Shown here piece by piece: positions 48,240 through 58,285 of a stretch of DNA of 64,000 nucleotides. The notes under the pieces are model-generated. The model was not told the DNA's origin. It searched no databases and worked only from the letters and a program-made list of their open reading frames with translations. The stretch covers positions 1-64,000 of the forward strand of contig DUTM01000010.1 of assembly GCA_012842085.1 (NCBI GenBank). The letters run 5' to 3'. How positions within the stretch are numbered: the stretch's first letter is position 1; each line of letters begins with the position of its first letter. The stretch is from Mycobacteriales bacterium. GTDB taxonomy: Bacteria > Actinomycetota > Actinomycetes > Mycobacteriales > Mycobacteriaceae. Position numbers and translations under genes: made by a program.

Positions 48240-49649
48240 ATGGTCGCCTTGCGCGTCAACATCCATACACCGCAGGAACGTATTTCGATTGCTATCCCGA
48301 GTACGCTCTTTCCCACCGAAGCTGCGTCCTACCTGCTGCAATTACTGCGCCAGCAAAAAGCAAACAGCGACGTGGACGACCCGTTGAACCCAACGTATGT
48401 GGAACAAGTAACTGATGCGCCTTGGCAGCTTTCCCACCTCACACAGGGGCCACTGCACGAAGACCGCACCCTTTTCGACAATGGGGTTCGTGACGGAGAT
48501 GTGCTGCTCTTCGACAACAACCTGCACACCGCGGGTGTAGTACGGAACCCGAAACCAAAACAAGAGCTGGTGGACGCTCTCACCGACGAAGAAAGACTGT
48601 CGGAACTACGGCAGTCGGGTCGCTCCATTAGTTTCGTTGCTCTCCTCATGATGGTGGTGGGGGCTTTTGCTGCTGCCTTCCACCCCAGTTGGTGGAGTTT
48701 CGGAATTATTGCTGCCGCACTTATCGCTACCATGGCCTTCAACATGGTGGTGCTATACCGACAAGGTGACAACGACAGTTTGCGCATCAGCGCCATAGCT
48801 TTCGCTCTCGCCATCCCCCTCGGTTTAGCTATTCCGACTGTTCACGAAGCACTCACCCTACCCACAAAATTACTTATTGGGGTGGTGGTGCTCATGTTCT
48901 TCATTCTCGTTTATCACGGGCTGCGCCTAGCACCGATCAAAGAACCTGGCGTGGGTGGCTTGCTGGTAGCCGTCTTATTTGTACTTCTCGGCCTTATCTT
49001 GGTGGAATTCACTGACCTTACATTTCGCTCCATTGGCAGCACTGGCCTACTTATTAGCTGCATCTTGCTGCTTGGTTCAGCCCGGATTTCCCTCTGGATC
49101 GCACGCGTCAAAGTACCTATTACTGCGCTCATAGATATTGATCTTCCGCTCTTTACGCAAACTCCTCTCAACTCGGATTTACAGAAGAAGATTAGTCTCG
49201 CACGCCACCTTCACAGCGTGATCACTATCGGCGCAGTGTATCTGGTGGTGGCGTCTACTCTCGCAATGATGGAATGGCCATGGGCCGAACATTACGAAAT
49301 GCCGAACGTATGGCAGTGGCTACTGCTGTCTTTCGTGATCATCGCGCTTTTGTCCTCTGCCGTCCACGCGGTTTACCGCCATCACACGTTGTGGCTTCTC
49401 GCAGGAACACAACTAGTTTTCTCAATTATTGCGGTCACCATCGCGGTGGCAGCACATCCCGCCGGTGGTTTTGCGCTACTCCTCGGATCGCTCATTGTGA
49501 TGAGCAGCTTGTGGCTGTGGGTGACGCAATGGAGCATCACCCCCATCGTGCAGAAAGTTATTGAGGTCATCGAGATTATTTTGCTGTCGATTGCACTGCC
49601 CATCGGCATTGTTGCAAACGGCCTCGTTCCGTTCTTGCTGTCCCTCTAG
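48240..49649 (+). CDS. eccD: EccD, polytopic membrane channel protein of the type VII system
   Basis: A 469-residue inner-membrane protein with a ubiquitin-like N-terminal domain (about 1-95, ending RDGDVLLFDNN) and about 11 transmembrane helices from residue 128 onwards. EccD forms the membrane pore of ESX systems. A GGGGG site seven bases before ATG 48240 starts it. The stop is directly followed by the mycP start (TAG-GTG). Confidence 0.93.
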   Translation: MVALRVNIHTPQERISIAIPSTLFPTEAASYLLQLLRQQKANSDVDDPLNPTYVEQVTDAPWQLSHLTQGPLHEDRTLFDNGVRDGDVLLFDNNLHTAGVVRNPKPKQELVDALTDEERLSELRQSGRSISFVALLMMVVGAFAAAFHPSWWSFGIIAAALIATMAFNMVVLYRQGDNDSLRISAIAFALAIPLGLAIPTVHEALTLPTKLLIGVVVLMFFILVYHGLRLAPIKEPGVGGLLVAVLFVLLGLILVEFTDLTFRSIGSTGLLISCILLLGSARISLWIARVKVPITALIDIDLPLFTQTPLNSDLQKKISLARHLHSVITIGAVYLVVASTLAMMEWPWAEHYEMPNVWQWLLLSFVIIALLSSAVHAVYRHHTLWLLAGTQLVFSIIAVTIAVAAHPAGGFALLLGSLIVMSSLWLWVTQWSITPIVQKVIEVIEIILLSIALPIGIVANGLVPFLLSL

Positions 49650-51035
49650 GTGCCCCCGATGTCTCCAACCGGCCGTATCGTCATTAGCGCAGTACTAAGC
49701 CTCACGCTGCTGAGCCAAATGGGAGTGCCAACTGCTCGTGCTGAAGTTTATATGCCTCCCACAGTGAATTCGTCGGCTCTTCCCAACGGCGGTATTACTG
49801 AAAAAACCAAAAAGACTGTTCCCTGCAACAGCCCGGCAACCAGCGACAATATTGAGAAAAATAAGCGCCAACAGCAGTTTCGGCCCCTCATCAATGCCCG
49901 CCCCGTGTGGTCCACCACCCAAGGGGAAGGCCAAACTGTCGCAATCATCGACACCGGGATCAACCCGCACCCTCGTCTCAAAAACTTGGAAGGACTCGCG
50001 GACTTTAACGCCGATCGCGGGCTTAATGATTGCGACCAGCATGGCAGCCTGGTTGCGGCTATTTTGGCCGCCCAACCGCAAGAGGATGGTTTTGCGGGTG
50101 TCGCTCCCGGAGTGAGAATTCTTTCCATCCGTCAAACATCTAGCCATTACGGAATATTAAAAGATCCGTTTGAAGGCCGTGAACGGCGCCTACCGCCCGG
50201 TGTTCGCCACCCCGAACCCCAGCTAGAAGGTAATCCTGGAAATGTTATTACGCTCGCGAAAGCGGTACGGATAGCAGCCGACGCAGGTGCCACGGTCATC
50301 AATATTTCCCAGGCCGCCTGCCGTCCCCGCGGGCACTCATTGGGAGATGAGGCTCTTGGTGCCGCCATTAGCTATGCGGTACAGGTGAAAGACATTGTGG
50401 TGGTCACTGCTGCTGGAAACTTAGTGGACGAGTGCCGCGACCAAAACGAAATCATGCCACTCACCACCGCTTCCATTCCGCAGGAAAAAGTCAAGACTAT
50501 TGTCAGCCCGGCATATTTCGACAACTTGGTGCTCACCGTAGGATCAGTGGCACAAGATGGCAGTCCCTCTGATTTCTCCATAGCTGGCCCGTGGGTGGAT
50601 GTTGTTGCCCCCGGCGAAGGGATAGTGTCTCTAGGGCCGAGAGGTTTAGTGGACGCAGTCCAAGACGACAAAGGAAACCGCGGTGATCTCCAAGGCACCA
50701 GTTTTGCGACGCCTTTTGTTTCCGGTGTGGTCGCCTTGGTTCGTGCCAAGCACCCCGACTGGAGTGCGCAGCAAGTCATGGATCAAATTAAAGAAACCGC
50801 GCGTCCCCTCTCCGGTGGACGCAACACCCAAGTGGGCTACGGCCTGGTAGATCCCATTGCTGCCGTCAACTCCACCCCCAAGGCACGTGCTGCTGCGGGG
50901 GCCGGAATTCCCTTCCGCGACTACCAAGAAAAACAACCGAGCATTATTTTCGGTGGCATTCTTATTGGCATCGTAGTGGTTGCAGCTGGCGGAGTTCTTG
51001 TCTGGTGGGTCCGGCGCAACCGCCGTCTTAACTAA
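49650..51035 (+). CDS. mycP: MycP mycosin serine protease
   Basis: A membrane-anchored subtilisin-like protease of the type VII complex, 461 residues. It has a signal peptide (about 1-31, ending TARAE), an N-extension, catalytic Asp101 (AIIDTGIN), His131 (DQHGS) and Ser351 (GTSFATP), and a C-terminal transmembrane helix (SIIFGGILIGIVVVAAGGVLVWW) with a basic end. Mycosins process EspB-like substrates and stabilise the ESX membrane complex. Start is GTG 49650 or ATG 49659. The gene ends four bases into the convergent eccB. Confidence 0.96.
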   Translation: MPPMSPTGRIVISAVLSLTLLSQMGVPTARAEVYMPPTVNSSALPNGGITEKTKKTVPCNSPATSDNIEKNKRQQQFRPLINARPVWSTTQGEGQTVAIIDTGINPHPRLKNLEGLADFNADRGLNDCDQHGSLVAAILAAQPQEDGFAGVAPGVRILSIRQTSSHYGILKDPFEGRERRLPPGVRHPEPQLEGNPGNVITLAKAVRIAADAGATVINISQAACRPRGHSLGDEALGAAISYAVQVKDIVVVTAAGNLVDECRDQNEIMPLTTASIPQEKVKTIVSPAYFDNLVLTVGSVAQDGSPSDFSIAGPWVDVVAPGEGIVSLGPRGLVDAVQDDKGNRGDLQGTSFATPFVSGVVALVRAKHPDWSAQQVMDQIKETARPLSGGRNTQVGYGLVDPIAAVNSTPKARAAAGAGIPFRDYQEKQPSIIFGGILIGIVVVAAGGVLVWWVRRNRRLN

Positions 51036-52183
51036 ACCTTCTCCTCCGCCACCAGATATGGACCAGTGCTGAGTTCTGCAATCATGGCCCACGGCATGGG
51101 CATAGTTTCGGTGCCTACCCCCAGCACATCCAGCATGTCTCGGCGGGTGCCGTAGCGGATACCGTCATCCCCCACCAACCACAGGTCAACCTGCTCAGAC
51201 TGGTCGGATTCTTCCTTGTCAACAGGGGACTGCACAGTGCCGCCACCCACTAATGGGGCGGCATATCCCAGCACAGCGCGCCGGCCTAGCAGAAGGAAAG
51301 CATCCACCTTGTCGCCGTCGTCATCCTGTTGGGAAAGATCAGTTGCCTGGCGCCACTGCTCATTCAAATTGCCGCTTTCCAAAGTAAGCGTAGGTTCTCC
51401 AGAACCCTTCTCCACTCTCCACACAGCGCAAAGGGAGGTAGCACCAGTGTCCACTGGCCAATGATTGAGCCGGGTGGGTGGCATGTCCACTAGGGAATTG
51501 AGGAGAGCTGCAGACACCATACGGGCACCATGATCCAAAGCATCATCGCGCTTCACACCGGTGACGCGGCGCCGCTGCCCATTGGAAAGGAACCAAACAT
51601 CGTCGTTATGAACCGCTAGCACAGTAGTTTTTTGCAGCTGGTCCAGGGAAGATTTTTCGGTAGCGGCAACCAGCATGGTAGAGCGCACTTTAAAGAAACG
51701 GTCCGTGGTGGGCTCAGCATAGTCGCACATGGCCCAGGCAACCCCGGCGTCTTCCAGACGGCCAGCATGTGCGGGAAGAGCACGCGGCCCCTGCGCAATA
51801 CCAAGCGGAATGCCCTGCGCCAGACCCTCAATATCTTTATCCGTGACCACGGACGGTTTAGCAGCGGTGCCTAGCACCAGCCGGGCGGCGGCTAACCCAG
51901 ATACGGGGTGTAGCCGCTCCTCCTGCTGAACATACATTTGTCCAGAATCTCGCGAAAGTACCAGGTCACTCTTGGCGACAGCGTGGCGGGGTGAAATGGC
52001 GGCAATAACGCCGATCACCACAAGCACCAAAGCGGTTAAACCTAAGCCGATATAGAGTGCTCGCGAACGACGGGGCTTAATTTCTTCTTCCCACTTCCAC
52101 TGCTCGTCCGGCATCCCTTCCAAAAGGTGCTTCATGACGTAGCTGTAGGCATTCATGCGTGCTCGTGATTGTTCAGTTCCCAT
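51032..52183 (-). CDS. eccB: EccB, type VII secretion membrane protein
   Basis: A 383-residue protein with a short cytoplasmic N-terminus (MGTEQSRARMNAYSYVMKHLLEGMP), one transmembrane helix (about 44-64) and a large extracytoplasmic domain. EccB is the periplasmic-facing partner of EccC-EccD. It is convergent with mycP and their stops overlap (TAA against TAG). The usual cysteines of EccB (CDYAE, SLCAVW) are present and may form a disulfide. Confidence 0.93.
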   Translation of the reverse strand: MGTEQSRARMNAYSYVMKHLLEGMPDEQWKWEEEIKPRRSRALYIGLGLTALVLVVIGVIAAISPRHAVAKSDLVLSRDSGQMYVQQEERLHPVSGLAAARLVLGTAAKPSVVTDKDIEGLAQGIPLGIAQGPRALPAHAGRLEDAGVAWAMCDYAEPTTDRFFKVRSTMLVAATEKSSLDQLQKTTVLAVHNDDVWFLSNGQRRRVTGVKRDDALDHGARMVSAALLNSLVDMPPTRLNHWPVDTGATSLCAVWRVEKGSGEPTLTLESGNLNEQWRQATDLSQQDDDGDKVDAFLLLGRRAVLGYAAPLVGGGTVQSPVDKEESDQSEQVDLWLVGDDGIRYGTRRDMLDVLGVGTETMPMPWAMIAELSTGPYLVAEEKV

Positions 52184-52323
52184 AAATGTAGCTTCCCCAA
52201 AAAATTACCGATGAACGTACGATACCGGGGTAAAGGAAAGTTGTGTGCTGCTACTTTTCGCACCGTAGCGGCCATACGCGCTTTTCGCCCCAATTAAAGT
52301 TTTGAGATCTCGGAAAAGACTCC

Positions 52324-53472
52324 ATGCCGCACATACCTCAACTGGACAACACGGGCTTTGCTTTGCAGCTCAATCCGCAAAAAGACTATCCCCAGCTCTA
52401 TACGGTTTCCCAAGAGCTGCAGCATATTTTGCAGACCACTCCAGGCAGTATGCTCACTATTCTGACTACGGTTGATAAGCGCCATTATGGATTGGCCAAT
52501 AGCCCCCAGCAAGTGGAATGGCCGGAACAAAAAGTAATGATCGTCATGAGCTATCCGGATTTGGGACACACTGACACCCAAAGTGGCGCAGATCTGGACT
52601 CGATTCTTATGTGGGCGGGGCATGCGGCAGTGGGCGCAATGCCACTTTCTGTGGACAAAGCTCTGGAATTGGCGCGCGTGTGGGAAGCCAAGGGACAATT
52701 TGTGCCCATCCCGCAAAATTTTTCGGGCAGCTATCTGTGCGGCAGTACCGCCACCGCGATGAGTGGGGAAGACAATTTAGTGATCTCCAACCGAGTGTGG
52801 TGGTCGGTGGAGCACCAGAGTTTTATGGTGACGGAGGCCTACTGCTTGGATCCGAAATCCCTGAACGGCCAAGAAACAGCTCCACTGGAAACCCGGCACC
52901 ACATCCTCACCCACTACTACCCTTGTCCGCACTGGAGCTTGCCGGTACCCACCGCCAGTATTTTGTTGGGTATGGACCAGAACGACGAGGTCGCCCTATT
53001 GAATCTGCGGCAAGGCCACCGGGTGGCGTTCATTAACGCCCAGGATCCTGACGGCAATTGGCATCCCCTCTTCCACGACATGTGCTTCCGTTCCCAACAA
53101 TCCGGTCTGCGATCCTATATTGCGACACACCGCCCCAATCCGTGGATTGCGCTTCGCAACCAGCTGGGACGCCACAAAATCACCTTCATTGAAGAGGCCT
53201 CCGAGGATCCCCAACCCCGTCAGCTGCTGCTCTGGGACTACCATGATTTGCCCACCAACACGCTAGTAAACCGCTATTCGCAGGTGGGTAGCGTGGTGTG
53301 GACACAGGCCCACAGTTTGAAGCAGGCAGCACCGCTTTTCCCCAACTATGTGGTGGAGTGCCACTGGCCGCAGACTGCTGAGCAGCATCCCGAAAGCTAC
53401 CTGGGGACATTAATTGCGGATGGGAAGACCAGGGTTATTCACGCGATCCGCGAATCCCAAACTGTCTACTAA
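52324..53472 (+). CDS. Unrecognised protein next to ESX-4
   Basis: A 382-residue protein without signal peptide or membrane segment. It is rich in aromatic residues and contains segments such as PGSMLTILTTVDKRHYGLA, LCGSTATAMSGEDNLVISNRVWW and YYPCPHWSLPVPTASILLGMDQ. I cannot assign a family. It lies divergent from eccB and convergent with the hexosaminidase (stops seven bases apart), so it could belong to the ESX-4 region as a cargo, chaperone or adaptor, but this is only positional. Confidence 0.6.
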   Translation: MPHIPQLDNTGFALQLNPQKDYPQLYTVSQELQHILQTTPGSMLTILTTVDKRHYGLANSPQQVEWPEQKVMIVMSYPDLGHTDTQSGADLDSILMWAGHAAVGAMPLSVDKALELARVWEAKGQFVPIPQNFSGSYLCGSTATAMSGEDNLVISNRVWWSVEHQSFMVTEAYCLDPKSLNGQETAPLETRHHILTHYYPCPHWSLPVPTASILLGMDQNDEVALLNLRQGHRVAFINAQDPDGNWHPLFHDMCFRSQQSGLRSYIATHRPNPWIALRNQLGRHKITFIEEASEDPQPRQLLLWDYHDLPTNTLVNRYSQVGSVVWTQAHSLKQAAPLFPNYVVECHWPQTAEQHPESYLGTLIADGKTRVIHAIRESQTVY

Positions 53473-53478
53473 AACCAG

Positions 53479-55224
53479 TTAGCTTAGGTTCACTCTAGTA
53501 ATGGGGTTCACCCAACTAAGAGGGTCCCCCACCGCAGCCAGATTCTTGCGGAACAGCAAGTAACAGCTGTCTGGATCTTCCTTCCACATGCGGGCGGCGG
53601 CAGCAGCTAGGCGTGGATAGATATCTGCTGAGACTTCCTGTTCGGTCGCCACATTTGGGTAATCCGCCCAGATGGAGAAAGCCGCACCCGTAATCCACTG
53701 GGGTGTCGGAAGTGGGTAACGGTTCTGCTCCTCCTGCGGATGAAGCCGCGTAATGCCCGTTCGGTTCGGGAACACCCCCACATTCCAAAGATAGATTTTG
53801 AGTGGACTGGGTTTAATGAAGTAGGCCTTTCCGGGTTTGGTCAAGACGTAATAGAGAACGTCACCATTGAAGTTGATGAGCTTGTGCCCGTGCTGACGGA
53901 TCCGCTCCGTCGACACCCAGGTTTTAAACCAGCGCGACCAATAAGTGATGGTGACACGCGCGTCGAGGGTTTCGGTAACACCCTCCCAGTAGAGGGCATC
54001 ATTCCATGCCCGCACATTGGTTTTGCCTTTGCTGTGCAAATAGTGTGCCAGCTCGTTCAGGAAATAGGTGTAGCCATCTAGGATATTGGCCTTTTCGCCG
54101 GCCTGCGCATGATCCTGGGCGTACTTCAGAAGCTGGGGGAACCGCTCCCCCATTTCAGTGATGCTGCTTTCCAGGTCGAATACTTCGTCACCACCCATGT
54201 GCCATTTTGTGGAGGGGAAAAGCTCCGCGTATTCATCAATGAGCGCCTTCACCATGGCCACAGCTTCCGGATTGGAATAGTCGAGGATGCGTTTTCCTTC
54301 CGGGGTTTGGGAGGCTCGGAAGTGCGGGAAGTGGTTAAGGATAGCTTCCATGTGGCCGGGCATATCGAATGCGGGAATTATCTCCACATAGTGGTCTTTA
54401 GCGAACTGAATAAGCTCCCTGAGCTCCGCTTTGGTGAGGTGCTGCTGCGACACAATATGGGGGTAAATATCGGATTCCAGGCGGTAGCCCTCATTTTCTG
54501 AGAAGTGATATTGCAGCTGGTTCATTTTCAGGTAGCTCATACGGCGTATCTGGTTTTTGAACCACTCTAAAGAAAAATATTTCCGCCCCGCATCCACGTG
54601 CAGGATCCGATCCGGCTTCGTCGCCCAATCTGTCACTAGGCCACTTGGCAACTGCTTCCCGGATTTGAGTGCCTGCACAATGCTGCGGGTAGCGTAGAAC
54701 AATCCTTGCGGAGTGTAGGCGGTGGCGGTGACGGTATCAGTAATACCGAGGCTGTACGCGGAATCGCGGTAGTCCCGAGATGCTCCCATCACTGGTCCAA
54801 GTTGGAGCACAATGTCGCCCGGACGGGGCAGATACCAAAACCCTGCCACCACTTTAATGTTGGTGGTGCCGACGGCAGCTCCGGCGGCGTGAACTAGCTC
54901 GTCGCTAAAGCGTTCAGCGTCCTTTTTTACTTGCGCACGCTGATGCAAGGGAACTTTCACAATAATGCGACTGGATTCGCGCAGTTCGAAAGTATTATTC
55001 GAGACATTCCCCGGCAAGGTTTGAAATTTTTGTACCTCCGGGACGATGTCCAGCCGGGTGGTGGGTTTGGTAGCAGGAAAAACTCTGGAACCCGTTGAGT
55101 TTATGGGAGCTGTGGCTATGGGGTCTGCTACTGCAGGTTGAAGGGTTGTCGCCACCAACATGAGGGCACTAAACAGTGCAAGGGTGAAGGTGGTGAACTT
55201 GGATGTGCGCCGAAAACCAGTCAT
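53479..55224 (-). CDS. Secreted GH20 beta-N-acetylhexosaminidase
   Basis: A 581-residue exported glycoside hydrolase. A signal peptide (about 1-33, ending AVADP) is followed by a GH20b-like N-terminal domain and the catalytic barrel. The catalytic pair is Asp346-Glu347 in KWHMGGDEVF, where Glu is the acid and Asp assists substrate-assisted catalysis through the N-acetyl group. It removes terminal GlcNAc or GalNAc, for example from host glycans or peptidoglycan fragments. It starts nine bases after truA. Its position beside ESX-4 is not known to be functional. Confidence 0.92.
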   Translation of the reverse strand: MTGFRRTSKFTTFTLALFSALMLVATTLQPAVADPIATAPINSTGSRVFPATKPTTRLDIVPEVQKFQTLPGNVSNNTFELRESSRIIVKVPLHQRAQVKKDAERFSDELVHAAGAAVGTTNIKVVAGFWYLPRPGDIVLQLGPVMGASRDYRDSAYSLGITDTVTATAYTPQGLFYATRSIVQALKSGKQLPSGLVTDWATKPDRILHVDAGRKYFSLEWFKNQIRRMSYLKMNQLQYHFSENEGYRLESDIYPHIVSQQHLTKAELRELIQFAKDHYVEIIPAFDMPGHMEAILNHFPHFRASQTPEGKRILDYSNPEAVAMVKALIDEYAELFPSTKWHMGGDEVFDLESSITEMGERFPQLLKYAQDHAQAGEKANILDGYTYFLNELAHYLHSKGKTNVRAWNDALYWEGVTETLDARVTITYWSRWFKTWVSTERIRQHGHKLINFNGDVLYYVLTKPGKAYFIKPSPLKIYLWNVGVFPNRTGITRLHPQEEQNRYPLPTPQWITGAAFSIWADYPNVATEQEVSADIYPRLAAAAARMWKEDPDSCYLLFRKNLAAVGDPLSWVNPITRVNLS

Positions 55225-55233
55225 GGTTTCATG

Positions 55234-56115
55234 CTACGGTTTTTCATCAACCTCATGGGCACTTCGCACATCGCGAGTTTTCTGCTGCCTCTCCCCTAGC
55301 TCCTCCAATGGAGGATAATCCACCTGGTACAGGCATAGGCCGCGTGCTTCCGCGACCGGTACTTGCGGGTCACGCTTCTCGGCCCCTAAAAGACTGGCCG
55401 GCCAGTCCACCGGTTTGCGTCCGTCACCCACTAAAAACATGGCCCCAACTAGGCTGCGCACCATCGACCAGCAGAATGCATCGGCGGTGACGAAAGCCTC
55501 CAACACCGGCCCCATTGGTTCTTCCGAAACTGCCCAGTCGAAGCGCTGCAGTTCCCGGATGGTGGTGCCGCCCTCACGGTGCTTACAGAAGGCGCCAAAA
55601 TTATTGAGTCCCAATAACTTTTGTGATGCTTCCTGCATATCATCCACATTTAGGGGCCGGAACCAGTGGGCGGTGTCGCGTGCCCGCAGAGGGTTTGGGC
55701 CCGCCGGATTATTGGCGACCCGATAAACATAGTGGCGACGCAGCGCCGAAAACCTGGCGTCGAAAGTTTCCGGAACTTCCTGCACGCTGGTGACGGTGAC
55801 GTCGTGGGGAAGGAGACGCGCTAGGCGGCGCACCAGTCGCTGCGGATTGTTTTGAATAGACCTGGTGTCGAGGGTGGAGCGGGGAACATCCACGTGAGCG
55901 ACCTGCCCGGTGGCGTGCACTCCGGCATCGGTGCGTCCCGCAACGGTGAGTTGGAGGGACGTTTGCAGAATGGTTTGGAGCGCACGGGTTACTTCCCCGC
56001 ACACTGTGCGTTGGGTGGTCTGCATTGCCCAGCCTGAAAAATCCGTACCGTCGTAGGCAATGTCTAGCCGCAAACGTAGGGAATCAGGAAAGAGAGCAGT
56101 GTTCTCGTGATCCAC
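55234..56115 (-). CDS. truA: tRNA pseudouridine synthase A
   Basis: TruA forms pseudouridine at 38-40 of tRNA anticodon arms. The 293-residue protein has the catalytic Asp63 in GRTDAGVHATGQVAHVDV, and the second core DARFSALRRHYVYRV. The start is a GTG at 56115 with AGAGG eight bases upstream. It lies in the usual place downstream of rplQ, though two more genes are inserted between them here. Confidence 0.96.
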   Translation of the reverse strand: MDHENTALFPDSLRLRLDIAYDGTDFSGWAMQTTQRTVCGEVTRALQTILQTSLQLTVAGRTDAGVHATGQVAHVDVPRSTLDTRSIQNNPQRLVRRLARLLPHDVTVTSVQEVPETFDARFSALRRHYVYRVANNPAGPNPLRARDTAHWFRPLNVDDMQEASQKLLGLNNFGAFCKHREGGTTIRELQRFDWAVSEEPMGPVLEAFVTADAFCWSMVRSLVGAMFLVGDGRKPVDWPASLLGAEKRDPQVPVAEARGLCLYQVDYPPLEELGERQQKTRDVRSAHEVDEKP

Positions 56116-56177
56116 AGGTTAATCCTCTCCAGGTGTTTCACTAGTTCCAGTCTAGAGGGGGTGTTGAGCCTAAATAA

Positions 56178-56223
56178 AAACCTTCACCTCGACCATTTGT
56201 GACCCAGTGCGAGGTGAAGGTTT
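56178..56223. terminator. Terminator between the 60-residue gene and truA
   Basis: Arms AAACCTTCACCTCG and CGAGGTGAAGGTTT around an 18-base loop, with flanking A/T-rich tails on both sides. Confidence 0.8.
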
Positions 56224-56257
56224 AGTCAATTGTGTATCTAGTTGCGGATTGTGAATC

Positions 56258-56440
56258 TTAAAGGCTGGTGCGGTATGCACCTGGTTTGTCTGCTTCTAGC
56301 GGTTTGGTCGGGGAACGTTTCAAACCGCGGTATTGCATCACAGGAGATTCCGGATCAACCTTTTCAACCAAAGTCCAAGCAATGAGAGCCAAAGCGACTG
56401 TCAGCCATGTCGCTTTCCGGCCTGCTTTTTTCTGTGCCAT
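56258..56440 (-). CDS. 60-residue membrane protein sharing a module with its neighbour
   Basis: A small protein with one hydrophobic helix (WLTVALALIAWTLV, about 12-25) and the block [21 protein letters not shown] plus PLEADKPGAYRT (26-58). The same order of motifs, helix then [21 protein letters not shown] and AYRT, occurs inside the Lys/Ala-rich protein at 56674. GGAAGGAA precedes ATG 56440. It looks like a truncated paralogue lacking the Lys-rich part and the C-terminal domain. Function unknown. Confidence 0.7.
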   Translation of the reverse strand: MAQKKAGRKATWLTVALALIAWTLVEKVDPESPVMQYRGLKRSPTKPLEADKPGAYRTSL

Positions 56441-56595
56441 AAAAGTTCCTTCCGTCAGGTGTTTATATGTCGGATATTACTGCGAAATCTGGGTTTCCGA
56501 GGGTAAATGACAAGCAAAAACAGGGAACCGTATTCGTTAGCTCTCAAGAGATTTGAAAGTCCTGATAGATCCCTGAGGGGATAGGAAATTAGTGA

Positions 56596-56637
56596 GGGAG
56601 AGCACACCGCAAGCTGTCCAGCTGGGTGTGCTCTCCC
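56596..56637 (-). terminator. Terminator after the Lys/Ala-rich gene
   Basis: Arms GGGAGAGCACACC and GGTGTGCTCTCCC around a 16-base loop, 36 bases 3' of the stop. The T-run after it is weak. Confidence 0.7.
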
Positions 56638-56673
56638 TTTCCTCTGAAGACCTCAACAGAGGGTTGTGCTTAT

Positions 56674-58167
56674 TTAGTTTTTAGGTTTACGGTAGCCCTC
56701 GGCTTGCGCGTCCTCTTCGGTAGCAAACCAGACTTCCGCAATGGTCTGCTTATAGTGGCGGGATCCCGGGACATGGTAAAGCATGGAGTCCGCATTGCCC
56801 TTAATGGGGTAGCCTTCCGGAGCTTCGTGTGGATCCTCTAATGGCGCATGCCACCCTTCCTTTTCCGCAGCTGGCTCTTCAGCTTTGTCGTCTTCTTGAG
56901 CAGCCGGAACCTGGGCCGCTAGCGGGGTGATGGTGGGCGGTTCAGCCGGAGCATCCTCCGCGACCTGTTCCGGTGCGGGACGAGTAGTGCGGTAGGCGTA
57001 GGGCTCATCGGCTTCCAAGGGCTTGGTGGGAGACCGCTTGATTCCCCGGTAACGCATTACCGGCGATTCGGGATCCACCTTTTCGTACAGGACGAGGCCA
57101 ACCAAAGCGGTACCTAGTGCAAAAAGGATAGCGTTGCGGACAGAGGTGTCCTTCTTCTTTTTGGCATCCTTCTTGGCTTTCTTGTCCGCTTTCTTGGCGG
57201 CCTTCTTCGCCTTCTTGGCAGCTTTATCTGCCTTCTTATCTACCTTCTTGTCGGCCTTCTTGGCAGCCTTCTCAGTCTTGTCTGCGACCTTTTCGGCCTT
57301 GTCGTCGGCCTTCTTGGCTACCTTTGGAGCTTCTTTAGCTACAGCTTTAGCAGTTTTGTTGACGGCGCCGGAGGCTTTATCAACTAGTCCTTCAGCGGAC
57401 TCCTGCACGGATTTAGCTTCCTTCTTGGCAGCCTTAGCGGCCTTCTTGGCGGTCTTTTTAGCCGCCTTGGTGAGGACCTTTCCGGCATCCTCTAGACTGT
57501 CAGCTTGTGCCACACCAGCAACCGGCACCGCAGCCGCTACCGCAGCGGCAGCTTTACCAGCCTTTTTGACTGTTTTATCCTTCAGCTCTTTGGTGTCCTC
57601 AACCAGATCACCAGCTTTGTCGAGCGCAGCATCTTTCATGTCTTTAGCTGCGTCAACGGCATCCCCGGTCAGCTCCTTGAGGTTGGCGTTAGCGTCCGCA
57701 AGAGCATCCTCCAGCTTCTGAGAAGTACTTGCGGCCTTCTTTTCTGCCTTGTCTTTGGCCTTGGCGAACTTGTTGGCCTGTTTGGCGGCTTTCTTTTCCG
57801 CCTTCTTGGCGACTTTGTCAGCCTTCTTTTCGGCCTTTTCGGCCGTTACTTTTTCGGCCTTCTTGGCTTTGTTAGCTAATTGTTCAGCTTTTTTAGCAGC
57901 CTTCTTCTCCGCTTTGTCCTTCGCCTTGGCGAGTTGAGCAGCGCGTTTCTTGGCTTTCTTTTCGGCCTTCTTCGCTAACTTGGCGGCTTTCTTTTCCGCC
58001 TTCTTACGTGCCTTCTCGGCAGCCTTCTCAAGGTCGGCAGCCTTCTTGGCAGCTAGCTTTTCTGCTTTTTTGGCAGCCTTCTCGGCGGCTTTAGCAGTTT
58101 GCTTGGCGGTTTTATCTGCCAGCTTTTTAGCCTTTTTGGCCTCTGCAGCCAAATCGTCTTGCGCCAT
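56674..58167 (-). CDS. Lys/Ala-rich coiled-coil membrane protein with C-terminal sunset-like domain
   Basis: A 497-residue protein. Residues 1 to about 340 are dominated by Lys-Ala-Glu repeats ([17 protein letters not shown]) that would form a long charged coil, HBHA- or histone-like. A hydrophobic helix ([15 protein letters not shown], about 346-360) is followed by [10 protein letters not shown] and [11 protein letters not shown]. The C-terminal 65 residues ([14 protein letters not shown]...[17 protein letters not shown]) repeat the C-terminus of L17 next door. The start ATG 58167 ([10 protein letters not shown]) has GAGGAG upstream; the frame is open 46 codons further and runs toward the terminator. 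Its role may be in cell envelope or DNA association; unproven. Confidence 0.75.
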   Translation of the reverse strand: MAQDDLAAEAKKAKKLADKTAKQTAKAAEKAAKKAEKLAAKKAADLEKAAEKARKKAEKKAAKLAKKAEKKAKKRAAQLAKAKDKAEKKAAKKAEQLANKAKKAEKVTAEKAEKKADKVAKKAEKKAAKQANKFAKAKDKAEKKAASTSQKLEDALADANANLKELTGDAVDAAKDMKDAALDKAGDLVEDTKELKDKTVKKAGKAAAAVAAAVPVAGVAQADSLEDAGKVLTKAAKKTAKKAAKAAKKEAKSVQESAEGLVDKASGAVNKTAKAVAKEAPKVAKKADDKAEKVADKTEKAAKKADKKVDKKADKAAKKAKKAAKKADKKAKKDAKKKKDTSVRNAILFALGTALVGLVLYEKVDPESPVMRYRGIKRSPTKPLEADEPYAYRTTRPAPEQVAEDAPAEPPTITPLAAQVPAAQEDDKAEEPAAEKEGWHAPLEDPHEAPEGYPIKGNADSMLYHVPGSRHYKQTIAEVWFATEEDAQAEGYRKPKN

Positions 58168-58285
58168 ATTTATCGTCTCCTCTATTGAGTCTTCTCTATA
58201 TGCTGATACTACCCACCGCATAGTTTGCTCACAGCCGATTAGGAAATGTTGTCTTCCACTTTTCCTGCAAATCTTTATAAGAGAA

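Noticed and set aside
57134-57721. Phe/Leu/Ala-rich plus-strand frame that resembles a membrane protein
   Set aside because: It is the complement of the Lys/Ala repeats in the minus-strand gene; antisense of AAG gives CTT and Leu/Phe-rich frames.
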